From: Rhizophagus irregularis
Lineage: Eukaryota; Glomeromycota; Glomeromycetes; Glomerales; Glomeraceae
Reading direction: 5' to 3'
Assembly (NCBI RefSeq): GCF_026210795.1
Contig: NC_089459.1
Span: forward strand, 2,790,001-2,854,000
Length of the DNA stretch: 64,000 bases
The notes under the pieces: generated by a model
Told to the model about the DNA's origin: nothing
Database searches by the model: none
The model's input: only the letters and a program-made list of their open reading frames with translations
Translations under genes and position numbers: made by a program
In this document: positions 45,801-57,856 of the stretch, in pieces
Layout of the letters: each line of letters begins with the position of its first letter
Position numbering within the stretch: the stretch's first letter is position 1

Positions 45801-47036
45801 ATCACGTCTTGAACTTGGGAATCTTATGATGAAAAAGTAATAATTTATGAATTTTATTGGTAATTTAACCTAATTTACCTAAGGGGAAATGAATTTATAA
45901 TTTTTTATTATTTTATTTTGTTATTTTATCATTTTTATTATATATCTCCCCAGGAAATTAAGAAAATTATATTTTATTAAAGGGAATTAACGTAAGGTCA
46001 CCAGACCCCGGCCTTACAATACCAAATACACCTTCTAATGATAACAATAGAAAAAATTTTCAGAAGTGGTTAGAACAACGTTTATGATTAGATGTTGATT
46101 AAATTTAAATTAGATAATCTAAAAGAACATTCTTTTGTCAAACCAAAACAAATATTTTAATTTAGCTTCTAAAGATACGCTGATCATTTCCGATCTTATA
46201 TATTTTTGTAACAAAATGATTTAATGAATCCAAAACTTGATTTTAAAAATTTTAAAATGAATTAAATAGCTCTATTTTCAGAATTTTTCTAAATTCCATT
46301 GAAGCTGTTAAAATCTGATACATTCCAAAAAATTTAAAAATTTAGATTCTTTATGCATGATGAAAATCTTCACGCGCACGTGATTTATTTATTTTTTTTT
46401 TTAGAGAACATACATTACAAAAGTTTTCCGTAAGGTCATATGAAAAAAAGCGTATATTTTGAGTAAAGGTTATATTTTTGAGAAACATCATTAGAAAGAA
46501 TTCAATATTTCAATAGGACAGAACCCGAACAATATATATTTGAATCGTAGCAAAATTGGATCAGTAAATTTTTTCTTCTTCAAACTTGCAAAAAATATTT
46601 TATTTCTATTAAATATTTATATATTTATATTAGTAACTATTTATTGGAGAAAATTGCATTTTACATATAAATAGTACTAACTTGCAATTTCATCGACTTT
46701 CTGTACAATATATATAGGTATGAAGTTGCACTTTATGATCTAAGTAAAGTTAGTTTTTATAACAGTTGGTGTAATATTTATAAAGTATGTATAAGCACTT
46801 TTTAATATGAATTTATTTAAAATAACTTTTTAAACAACAGTAAATTAAAATATATTGGTAATTATTATTGTATTCTTAAAAAATACATTTTACTTTTGAT
46901 ATTATAGCCTGAAAGTTTTATTTCCTATAAAATAAAACATTAATAACATTTTTTCAGTTAATAAAAAAAAATTTTTTTTTAAATTTAACTAACTTGTTTC
47001 AATTTGTTTTCAGAAATATGTGTAATCCAAGCCACC
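45801..47036. other. AT-rich repeat-island DNA without gene
   Basis: Contains a GC-richer speck (CCAGACCCCGGCCTTAC) near 46001. A few short frames are broken. No recognisable gene, tRNA or element. Confidence 0.45.
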
Positions 47037-47262
47037 CGAAACTGTGCGATTTTTTTTGAATATTTACGTGGAAAAAAAGTAGTTATTGAGGAAATTAAAG
47101 CGAAACTCAAAAAATTCGAGATATTTAAGTGAGTTTCCTTGTAAAAAATTATTATTTTGTTTATAAGGAAACTCATGTAAGTATTTAAAGGTTTTGAGTT
47201 TCGCTTCAATTTCTTTAATTATTCAGAAAAATCGCTAAGTTTCGCAAAATTTTGAAAATCCG
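47037..47262. repeat. Imperfect inverted repeat with ~100-bp arms
   Basis: The left arm (CGAAACTGTGCGATTTTT, AATTAAAGCGAAACTC, GTGAGTTTCCTTGTAA) pairs with the right arm (TAAGGAAACTCATG, GAGTTTCGCTTCAATTTC, AAATCGCTAAGTTTCG). Pairing is near perfect in blocks, with short unpaired bulges. Confidence 0.75.
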
Positions 47263-47504
47263 TTTTTTTAGTGGAGTCGTGTATATTTTTAGATAAAGTC
47301 ATATGATATTGTTAGTACTGCGGATGTGATCTCTCGCTAAACTAACAAACAAACTAGTCCTAGTTTACATTTGGCGCCAGAATCTTTTTTACAATTAAAC
47401 AAATTATTGAACTTTGCCATATATTCTAGTACTATTATGTTAACTTCCATTCTTAACTGATTTTATTTTGAATGCTTATGTGTAGCGTATAGTTATAGGT
47501 CGAA

Positions 47505-48545
47505 TTATTGAGACAACGCATTAGCGAGCTTGAGACCAAGAATGCCAAGCTTGAGACTGAGAAAGCTGAGATTGAGGCTAGGAATGCTGAACTCAAGTCT
47601 AGAGTCGGGGAGCTCGAGGTCAGACTCGCAATATTGGAACAGGGTGTTACTGATAGACAGCCACAGAATGATAGCAGAGGTGCGATCATCTATAAATAAC
47701 CCGGTATCAGTTGTTGATGTATCTGGCTCCATAATAAACCAGCAAAATAATGCCGACATCAAGTTAATGGAAGAGAGATACCAAAGGTATCAGATAAGGA
47801 AATAGATGATTTAATTCCCGAAGTACCTGCCAACTTACCTGACTCAGTTATAGATCAGCTCAAGCAGTGTAGGTCTGATGGAAAAACAGATAATGCGATG
47901 CCAGAGGTGTTATAGAGCTAAATGTGCCTGCCAGCTCTTCACTTTGCGAAGAGGATAGAAAAACCGATGAATTCTTAAACGCGGCATGTAAGAAGAGGGT
48001 TGGCAATGAAGGAAGCGAGAGAAGAAACTTCAAGATACCAGAGGTAACTTCCCAAAGAGAACCGAATTCAGAAACACTTGTAGGATTCTGCTATTCCCTT
48101 GAATGGAGAAAATGGGCAGGGTTGTTCTTCTGTAGCAAACGAGCAAGTACATATAGCTAGATCAGAAAACTCCCTATAATCAGAAAGTAGAACAAGGTTT
48201 GAGACACGAGTTATCTGCTTACATTGACGGCAAGGGATTCACTTCACAGAGTGGAGATAAAACATTCGATATACAGATTCCCGAATTCTCCTTAGAAGCA
48301 ATTATAACAGGATCTAGTAAAGTTACATCACAAGACATAGTTGATTTATTTAATGTAGCAATGAAGGTCAGACGAAAGGAGGTCTTATGCTGGTATTGTT
48401 ACTATATGGTGTATGAGGATCGAATCAGGCTATGACCAATCAGCAAGGACATTGGTGTACAACGAAATCAAAGCCTTTCTTCATGATCTTCACCATTTCA
48501 AGGATATTGGCTCAGGAGAATACGCCAACAAAATATGCAATTAAA
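47505..48545 (+). pseudogene. Decayed coiled-coil protein of an AM-fungal expanded family
   Basis: Begins with a leucine-zipper-like coil (RISELETKNAKLETEKAEIE...RVGELEVRLAILEQGV, about 47508-47640). After several frame changes it reads a Ser/Lys linker with SSLCEED (47924 on), then the family core IQIPEFSLEAIITGSSKVT, DIVDLFNVAMK and CWYCYYMVYEDRI (48199-48435), and in a further frame YDQSARTLVYNEIKAFL to TAA at about 48543. At least three frame breaks show decay. From memory, proteins with this layout are numerous in Rhizophagus and often sit next to, or are fused with, kinases. That association recurs here with the kinase relic downstream. Confidence 0.65.
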
Positions 48546-48629
48546 AAATTTATCGACAATAAGGAGGTGTGTTACCGATAATATTTTTTTTACTACTTAC
48601 AATATTATTTATGGATAATTTACTCTTAG

Positions 48630-49534
48630 GTTTATTTAACGAAAATGGTTAATTCTCATGCAAATATAATCCAATTTCATGGAGTTACAAAAATAGAAGG
48701 TAACATAACAATTTGCGATACACCTATAACATTTTTTGTTGACGTGTTAATTTTCTTTAGATGAAGAAAGGTATTCACTTGTTCTCGATTATGCGGAAGG
48801 TGGAACACTAAGAGATTATTTAAGGAACAATATTATTGAATGGAAGACCCAAATAAGGTTTGCCAGAGATTACAAATGCGATTTTATGGTTGCACGATTA
48901 TAAGGATATAGTACATGGGGATCTTGTAAGTATAATCATAACGTTTAAACATCTACCTAATAAACTATTCACTATATAACGTGTAACTAACGCCTTCTTT
49001 TTTAGCATCCGAATAATATCTTATTACATAGAGACACAATAAAATTTGCAGATTCGGACGTTCATTTTAAAAAGGAAAGGGTGATTATAATACTGATGTA
49101 CGGGGAGCAAAACCTTATACAGATCCTAAAATGTTCAATAAAACAGTTCTATATAAGCTAAACGTGAAGGGTTCTATTCTGGGATCTAGCGTCGCTTATT
49201 GATGATCTTGAAGATAATTATATTATGCTTGGAGAGGCTATACCGAACACGAATAATAAATTCGCCGAACTTTATCAAGGTAAAGTGTAAATTTAATTCA
49301 GAACCAGTTTGTACTGATACAATTTTATTTTTCTTGTCGCAATCTAATTTTTGTCTGAATAGAATGTTTGAAACAAAAACCAGATGAACAACCAATATTT
49401 CCGAAGTAAATGAAACACTCAATAGCATTGACAATGATGAGTCTACTGTTTCTGATTCTGAAGAAAGTGAAGGTTCCTGTCAGATTGATTTAAATAAGCT
49501 TTGTCAAAAAACTTTAGTGTCATTTCGTAGATGA
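48630..49534 (+). pseudogene. TKL-like protein kinase relic
   Basis: Exons with preserved splice sites: NSHANIIQFHGVTKIE (48648-48700); ERYSLVLDYAEGGTLRDYL (48762-48840), the hinge of subdomain V; a frameshifted alphaE helix and GDL; then after the intron HPNNILLHRDTIKFADSD, where the DFG triad is DSD; a frameshift before AKPYTDPKMF; LWDLASLIDD; and after another intron CLKQKPDEQPIF with N-E-T-L-N-S in a third frame. The N-lobe with glycine loop and VAIK lysine is absent. Multiple frame breaks and the lost DFG glycine mark a pseudogene. Confidence 0.8.
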
Positions 49535-50362
49535 TGTGTAGAAAAATGGAATCCGTGGATTCCCAACATTACATAGAAACAGAGAAATTTAAGACGTTCG
49601 ATGCAGAACACATCAATATTGGTTACCTTTCTCTTTATACAAGTTTGTCTCCAGATTCCACATGGCCAACGGATTCCCTCTTTAGATTATTCAAATACTT
49701 TTTAGACTTTTCGTTTATAACTGTTTTCCTTTGTTTTTCTTTTCTTTGGGGGGTGTTAGACAACACGCAAGAAGTATTTTGTAATGATGGGTTACATAAT
49801 AATCACGTACCACATATCATGGAAATATGTCAAGTGATAATGTGTGATTGTGTGTGTATCAATTGTGTGACCATTTTTTTAGCGCAAACTTAGTGATTAT
49901 ATTAATCTGATTTTATGACATTTTTATTTTATACTTATATTAACTTTTAAAATAATGAAATTAATTAAGTAAAAATAAAAATAATCAAAAAAACTAGAAT
50001 AAAGAAAACGCTAAGTAATTATATAGTAAAATTGATAATTTTCAGACTATATAAATAATTGTATCCAATTTATTTTTTTTTCTAACAGAAAAGTATTACC
50101 CTTTCATTTAAAAAAGTTATTATTTTTCATTAATTTTAACAATTTTATCATCATTTACATAATATAATAACTGCGAAATAAAAAAGAATTTTAATATATT
50201 TGAATAATATTTAATATAAATAAAAAAAAACTAATTACATACATAATATCAGGAAACCAACGTCTTTGATTTGGAAATAAATAAATAATTCAATTTTTCT
50301 AAGAATCTATAAAAAAATTACAAAAAACAAAGTTAAATTTCAGAATTAATTGTAATTTAAAA
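49535..50362. other. AT-rich spacer without supported gene
   Basis: A 120-codon plus-strand frame (49531-49893) follows the kinase relic but shows no motif and reads through what is probably its 3' region. The rest is AT-rich with poly-T runs. Confidence 0.45.
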
Positions 50363-53300
50363 TTAATTACAATCATTACTAAACAATACTTTTTGTGCTA
50401 AATAAGATGCTCGATCATTATCTACTTCAATAGCCATATTCAATAATCCAATAAATAATAACAAATGAAAATACTATCATCAATATTATCATTAATGGAT
50501 TGTCATTTGGTGACCATGCTGATAAAGAGTTTCTATCTCCTATTATTAAATAGTAATTTATAAATATAATTAATAATAAATTTTTTTAATAAAACATGTG
50601 CTAACTCTTTAAATAAAAAAAAAAGGTAATAATAAATTAGTTAATTATTTTGCTTTTTAAATATACCTGTAAGGAATAAATATATAGAAAAAAGTGAATT
50701 AGGGTAATTAGAAAATAAATTTGTATTACTATCAGGTTCTTCAATCAAGGTTGTAGTATTAGCAATATTTTCATCTTCTGTTATTTGATGATATTTTTTT
50801 GTAAGTGACCAAGGATTATTAGAATCATTTAAATCTTGATTATGTTCAGATTTTGGTTTTAACAATATAAAAAATGCATGTGCAAAACCAAATAAAATGA
50901 TAAGTATAATAAAAAGAAAGAAACAATTCTTTTAGCAACTCCTATCATAATAGCAAAATAAATTCCAAAAGATTCAAAGGCTCTAAAGAAAAGTAAAAAT
51001 TTTATATCAAGTAAAAGACATGAAACTGAAATAGCTTCTTTATAGTCTGTGCTTTTTTCAATTCTATAACAGTATATAGAAGTTAAGACAGGTACAAGAT
51101 ATGCACTAAAATCTATATAAATTAATCATTAATAAGTATCAACTATTTTGTTTTTTTTTTAAAAAAAAAACATTATTAAAAAAACGTAATTACCAAATAA
51201 ATTCCATATATCAGATATCCATCTATTTGGACTCCAAATAAATTGACGAACTTCAAATAATAAGTGAATGAATCCAAGAATAATTGATAAAAAGAAAAGC
51301 TTTTTTCTATTTTCCTCATTAAAAATATCATAAGGAATTGATGCCAATGTAAAACATGCAAGGTAAATTATAAATAAAATCCAGATTCCTGCACAATAAT
51401 ATACACCAAACATTCTCCATTTAAAATTAATAATGGCTTCACCATTCCAAGTTTTAAAAAGATCATTATTTTGTGTTTTTGTAAAAGGGCTTGATTGAGG
51501 TCTGATAAATAATTCTTTAAAAAAATTATAATCTTTTGGATATGTCGTATAACCGGGGAATGGAACTAAATATATACGTTTTTGGTCTTATTTGTTGTTC
51601 ATTAAAGATGAATTTGATAAAAAACGCACAAATAATAAAGAGTATGACGGATACAGATATTCCAAATACAAATGGGATGTTGAATAAATCAAGTAAAATA
51701 TTTGATTTTGAAGATGAAAAATATGATAATAAATAAAGAATATAACCGGTATTTAATAATATTAAAGATGCTAATTGAAATTTAAATGATTCAAAATATT
51801 TTATGAAGTATTCAAATATAAAAACTAAAATAATCGTAAGAATTTCATCATAACCATGAATGGCAACATATATAATAAAGCCAAGAATGCCGACAATATA
51901 TATAAAAGGTGTAAAAGATATTACTGGAGTTAGATGTGCTTTATGCGAATATATTCATTACAATCATAATATTTGCTAATTTGGGATTGACAATGAAAGC
52001 AATACATATCATGAAAATTAATTGTGTCTGTGATTTCCAATATTTTCTGAAGAATAAAATTATAATAATTCCATGATTACGAAAAGAAAGTGCTATAATG
52101 ATAGTATATAACAGAAGTACTAATAGTAGATGTGCTGATTTCCAATATTTCCAGAAGGATAGAATAAAAATAGTGATAGCGTCTAGTGTGCAGTATAGTA
52201 TAATATCAGTATCATGAGTAAAACCTTATAACACAAGAAAATAATACTAGTAGATATATTCGTGATTTCAAAAATTTTAACGGTCTTGAATATGATTTTA
52301 ATTTATGAAGAATGAATTTATTTTTAGATATTTTTAATTCATTATTATAAGAATATAGATGTTGAAGATTATTATAGATCTTTAATGAATTCTCTGAAAA
52401 TAAATTCATTTTATTCATTTCTTTCATTACATTATAATATTCTGATAAAAATTCAGAATAATTTTGATTTAAATATGGCATATTCTTACATATCAGTGAT
52501 AATATATGAATATTATTATTCGGATTTTCTTTGAAATATTCAAGAGTTTTGTTATAGATCGATTTTATTAACTCTCTATTATGTCGTTTTATTGCTGATT
52601 TTAAGAGTTTCTCTCCATAATATACACAATACACACAATATACTAAGAATTGAATATTATTATTATTCGGATTTTTTTTGAAATATTCAAGAGTTTTGGT
52701 ATAGATAAATTTTATTAATTTTTTATTTTGTTGTTTTATTGCTGATTTTAAAAATTTCTCATAATATACTAGGAATTGAATATTATTTTTCGAATTTTCT
52801 TTGAAATATTTAAGAGTTTCGGTATAGATCAATTCTATTAACTCCTTATTTTCTGATTTTAAGAGTTTCTCTCCATAATATGCTAGGAATTGAATATTAA
52901 TATTCGGATTTTCTTTATTTTCTTTGAAACATTTAAGAGTTTCGGTATAGATCAATTCCATTAACTCTTTATTTTGTTGTTTTAAGAATTTCTCATAATA
53001 TACTAGGAATTGAATATTATTATTCGGATTTTCTTTGAAATATTTAAGAGTTTCGGTATAGATCAATTCTATTAACTCTTTATTTTCTGATTTTAAGAGT
53101 TTCTCTTCATAATATGCTAGGAATTGAATATTATTATTCGGATTTTCTTTGAAATATTTAAGAGTTTTGGTATAGATCAATTTTATTAACTCTATATTAT
53201 GTTGTTTTATCGCCGATTTTAAGAGTTTCTCCCCATAATACACTAGAAAGTATTTTTGATTTGTTGCATAAAGAATCCATTGCTTTTTTAATTCATTATT

Positions 53301-55018
53301 TGTGGGTTGAGCTATTTCCTTAATTTCATCAATTTCTAAAGCATCTGGTTCATTGTTATTATTATAAAGCTTAATTGCATATTTAAGGAATTTAATATTA
53401 TAACAAAGTTGCAACTCGATCTTTTTAGATTCTATGTTGAAAGTGTATATATGTAACTCTGTATCATCATATAAAATATGAGTATTATTATCTATTATAT
53501 ATTTCCAATTAGAGTACCTAATCTTATATGAAGGTCTATTTTGAAATGAATTATTAATAAAAGCTTCTAAAATGAATTCACCATTTTTGAATGTTAATCT
53601 CATATAATATTCATTTTGATTTTCATTTGAGTTTACTAAATTTGGTATAATGTACTTTTTTATAAGCTCATTTTCATCTGGTGTTGTAGTATATTGGTTT
53701 CCTATTTTGTATAAGATGTTTTCATTGTTTGAATCTTTAATATCACTAATTTCTTCCGAATCAATATATTTGTCATTAATTATATAAGTTTCCAAGTCAC
53801 ACTTTTTCATATTAATCACCCATGGTTTTTCGTGAAATATTCCGAAAGCTTTTTGGTCATTAAGTCTAAATAGAATATTATTAAAGTAATTGAGGTTATT
53901 ATTAATTTCAAGACAAGATTTTATCAAGTTATTGATTGAATTTGATCCCTCAATAATTTTAATTGGAAAATCCATTCTATTTGAATAAATATAATGTATG
54001 TCTTCAATACTTATAACCATTACCGATTTAAGAAATTTTAATTCTACCATTTTAGTATTTATTTCTTTTTCTATTTTTTCCTATAAACATAAAAAAAGTT
54101 AAAAGAATAAATATTATATTAACTGAAATTAACAATATTTATACTAAAGCGATACAAATATATACATACTTTTATCACTAACTTCCGATATTGGAAATGT
54201 TAATAAATCAAATATGGTATTTTTTAATAATGATAACGTCCATAACCTGTCATTGGTTATTCCACCACAACTAATTTCTATTGCATTCATATTGTCGATT
54301 TCATATGTATATTTGCATTCCCAGTTATTATCCTTAGTATTCGAAGGATAAATTAAAAGAACCGATCTTATCATTTGATTCTTAGATCCTTTACTTTCAA
54401 TAATGTAGTAAGTAGCTAAATCTCCACTTGTAAGAAAATTTGTAAACTTGTAATCTGGTAAGTAAAATTCATATTTATCATCAGCATACTTTTTTAAACT
54501 TGAATTGAGATGGATTTCCTGTTTATTTTTCATATCATAGATAATTGCTACAGAAAAGGAAAATTTTTTCTTATCAACAAATTAAAACTCTTAAATTACG
54601 GCATACATTTTGAAAAATAATAATAATTTACCTAATTCATCATTATCATTACCCACATAATTATAATCTTATCATCAGAGACCTTATAATCCGAAACATC
54701 ATAATCCGAAACATCTAAATTCAAATTATATGGTTAGACTTCATTGTCAACAATAAACGGTCCCGAATAATCATTATTATCATCATCTTGTCCGTCTTTA
54801 TTACCAAAAAGAAATCCGATAAGCGGATGATTATTAATACATTTGGCAATAGAATTTTCCTTTCGGGTATTTTTACTATTACACCATCCAACAAAGGATT
54901 TATCTTCTTGACTATATGTTACGACATATCTTGACTGTGGAGAAATTGCAATTTTAGTTATCGGCTTTCCATTGTGCGGCGGAACTACTTCGATTGTGAT
55001 AGTCGTATGTTGACTCAT
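50363..55018 (-). pseudogene. TRP-like ion-channel gene with degenerate repeats, broken
   Basis: Spliced minus-strand relic of a large membrane protein family expanded in Rhizophagus. N-terminus MSQHTTITIEVVPPHNGKPITKIAISP (WD40-like first strand) from 55018; exon 54533-54144 (LWTLSLLKNTIFDLL); a long exon 54080-52212 that is fully open; then a C-terminal membrane region with HLTPVISFTPFIYIVG, RIYLVPFPGYTTYPKDYNFF, TWNGEAIINFKW, a run of hydrophobic helices, EVRQFIWSPNRWISDIWNLF, FFRAFESFGIYFAIMIGVAKRI, NNPWSL and LLNMAIEVDNDRASYLAQKV (after S6). Breaks: TAA near 54737, and frame changes near 54660, 52220, 51955, 51579-51583, 50920 and 50480. The order S-helices, pore turn, post-S6 LNMAIE is that of TRP/ion-transport channels. 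Confidence 0.75.
52490..53245 (-). repeat. Six tandem ~38-residue repeats in the TRP-like relic
   Basis: Units follow YYGEKLLKSENKELIELIYT plus ETLKYFKENPNNNIQFL, with lengths of 36-44 residues; units 2 and 4 are nearly identical in DNA, indicating recent amplification. The frame stays open through all six. An added YCVYCVYY duplication of CVY lies between units 5 and 6. The unit has a helix-turn-helix look (ankyrin- or TPR-like), to be tested by modelling. Confidence 0.85.
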
Positions 55019-55189
55019 TATACGGTAACTTAATGTATATATTTTTTAGTAGGAGGAACAATACAGAAATGAATTTTTTTTTCTGGGCATTAATTTGAGC
55101 AATAAAACTTTATTCGGGGCTTTATTTTGGAACTTTCTATGAGAATAATTGAATATATTCTAGATACATTTACAGTCGCCACTGGATAT

Positions 55190-55275
55190 AACAAACCTGG
55201 ATATACCGAAAAACTAGTTATATCGAACCAAATAGTGCAGAACCGATTTTCTTATAATTAATTACACTGGATATC
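55190..55275. repeat. Possible pogo/Tigger-like transposon end
   Basis: TACAGTCGCCACTGGATATA followed by ACAAACCTGGATATACCG and GTTATATCGAACC resembles the CAGTCG...TATAACGAAC terminal repeats of Tc1/mariner pogo elements, which insert at TA. No matching inverted end was found, so it is truncated or chance. Confidence 0.35.
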
Positions 55276-55621
55276 CGGCGGTGCTTGTCAAGCACCCCGT
55301 TCGTTATTTCCATTATTTTTTCCACCAAAGGTGACATCGCCCTGTAGCGATTTGGGTTATTAGTTGTCAGAGTTACTTTCGATTCTAGTATATAGTTTCT
55401 TTGTAATTTTATTGTAACAAAGAAAAAAAACTATATACGTTACCCCACTATGACGCGAATACCCTAGCGGCAAAAATTACCTTCTTGGCCCGTGTAACCA
55501 TATCAACCATATCATCACCCCCCTGCATAATATTTTATAGCAAGGGGGTCAGTAGGGTGCGATGATTGATTTATGCAGTGTTGATTAGGTGAGGCGGTAA
55601 TTTTTGCCACTGTGAGTCTGT

Positions 55622-56070
55622 GGCATGTATGAAATGTGTGCCAGGTTGATGGCGCAGTGTGGCGCAGCGATTTTTTCCAAAAAAAATTAAATTGCAATTT
55701 TTTTTTATTTAAAATAAAACCTTTAAATTCCTGCATTAGGTGTATTTTTGTCCGCTCTGCAAATTTACTTAGAGCATATATGGGTGGTTTAGAAGGCCAT
55801 TTTCGAGTTATTTAACAAAAACTGTTCTTTCGACAAATCCAATTTTGGAAATGATCGGCAAAGACAATAAAATCAGTTGTTATATACTAAAGTCAAAATC
55901 TACTTCCAAAACCTCCTTCCATTTATAAGTGAATTTTGTAACACAGATGAAAATACATCTAATATGTAAATTTGAAAGCTTTACATTAAAAAGTAAATCT
56001 TTAACTTAAATCTTTTTGAAATTACTGCGCCACACTGTGCTGTCAACCTGGCACACATTTCAGACGTGTG
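55622..56070. mobile_element. MITE with ~45-bp TIRs
   Basis: Element 55630-56062 (433 bp): left end TGAAATGTGTGCCAGGTTGA, then GGCGCAGTGTGGCGCAG; the right end is its inverse with four substitutions (TGGCGCAG against CTGCGCCA etc.). Flanks GGCATGTA (55622-55629) and GACGTGTG (56063-56070) fit an 8-bp duplication with three transition differences. GC-richer ends, AT-rich core. No coding capacity. Confidence 0.75.
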
Positions 56071-56099
56071 AGTCTGCGAGTCTGTGATGCAATAAGCCA

Positions 56100-56420
56100 C
56101 AGGGTAGAGACCCAGAAACCCTAACTCAGCCCGGACCTAGATCCGGGTTTGGGCTGGCAAACTTCTTCAAATTCACCCAGGCTGGGTCTGGGCTGGCACA
56201 TGATTTTCTGTTAAACCCGAATTTTCATAATTCTGGCTGAAATTAGACTAGCCAAAATTAAGTTGGCCGATTTTTTTGTTTTATGATATAATAATAGTCT
56301 GGATTCAGTCTGGGCTAGGTTTTTAATATATTAAGTCTGGGTCAGGCTGGATTGGTTAATTTCCAAATGCATTTCAGGCCAGGTTGTAAATAGGGTCAAT
56401 GCAAACCTTTACTACAAAGG
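56100..56420. repeat. GGGCTGG / CCAGGC word-rich repeat remnant
   Basis: Many short words (GGCTGG, GTCTGG, CAGCC, GGGTC) in mixed orientation within AT-rich DNA, the usual look of hAT subterminal regions. Ends could not be paired. Confidence 0.45.
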
Positions 56421-57856
56421 TATACATGAATTTATTTATCTTTAAATTTGCAAAGAAATAAAATATTTTTATTATATTTGTAATTAATATCACACTACTA
56501 GATAGATAAAAAGTGCATATGTTCTTTTTATAGATCCAAACTTTAATTTTTACATTTGATAATTCTACTTCATATGATGTATTTAGTTCTGATGCTAGTT
56601 TTACGTTTTATATAACTTGCAATAAAAGAAACAATAAATAACTAAAAATAAAAAACACTATTTTTAATGGTAGTGTTTAATTTTTTTATGAAAAACAAAA
56701 AGGAATAAAGCAAATTTTATATGAATGCCAATTATTAACATCAGGTTTAAAAGGTTTTTTGTAAAAATAAGGATTTAATAGATAACATATTTTAGAATAC
56801 TTTTTTTTAATTTTTTCAACATGTATAAATAGAGAAGCAGCTGATCTTAAAGTTAAGGTTGTATAGATTAGCTCAGCTGTTAGCTCTATGTAGGTGTAAT
56901 TTTTTTATCAAAATTGAACCACTAGTTACTTTGTTCTTAATTTTATATGTATTTGTTACTTTTATATTAGAAAATTAGAATTATACTTTTTTTTTTTTAG
57001 AGATTCCAATAAAAAGTTATAAAATATTTTTGCTTAAAACATTTAAAATAGTGTTTTCTTCTTTTATTATGTATTATTTTCAAGTGTGTAATAATTTTTC
57101 ATATAGTTTTGAGGTATTTCAAATAGCTGATCCTATTTTTTGAAAAATACAGAAAAGAAACTAACAAAAAAAAATATGTAATAATAAACTTGAGCATTTC
57201 GTCATTTCCAAAAAATAGTTTTTATTTTGTAATAGGTTAATTATTGGCAGTAAACATGGGATATCATTACATTTTACTAGTAACACATAGTAATTTACAT
57301 ATGGTTTCAGTTCTGGCAAGACCCGAACATCACATATATAACTCATAACTGATCTGCATGAATTTAAGTACTTTTTGCTCCTGCTAAAATAGACCTAATT
57401 TGCTAAAAATCAAATTATCACATTTCAAATCTATACTAATTTGCTAAAACTCAAAATATGAGTTAATAATCTTTTTTTTTGCTTTAAAAGTAAGTTCAGG
57501 ATGACAAGGGTAAATTTTTAGCATAGAAGATATGACCTTAATTATAATTGTCCGGGGTCCTGGTAGTTGATACAAACTGTCCTGCACGTGACTACGTACA
57601 ACAATAAAACCTTAAACTTCGTTCAAAGCCAACGCAATTATATTATGTTATAATTATAAATGCTCTACTAACCGGACACAATCTGGCCTTACATCAGTTG
57701 ATGGTATAAGCCTTCCGGAATCCTAATTTGGGAATACATTTTTTTTTGAAACTCTCTTACCAATGAAATCTTTCCGCAGAAAATATTTATCATAAAGTGC
57801 AGATCCGAAGATCCGATATTTTGACTTTTTTTATTGAATACTTGGACACATTTGAA
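56421..57856. other. AT-rich spacer, right edge of the repeat island
   Basis: No gene or element supported. A minus ORF at 57161-57346 has no motif. The last 150 bp must hold the NDUFS5 promoter and 5' UTR. Confidence 0.45.

Noticed and set aside
46985-47209. Minus-strand 74-codon ORF
   Set aside because: Lies within the imperfect inverted repeat; no coding signature.
49531-49893. 120-codon plus-strand ORF after the kinase relic
   Set aside because: No motif, unusual Cys/Phe content, overlaps the decayed kinase C-terminus; treated as chance.
55515-55736. Minus-strand 73-codon ORF
   Set aside because: Overlaps the left end of the 55.6-kb MITE; no coding pattern.
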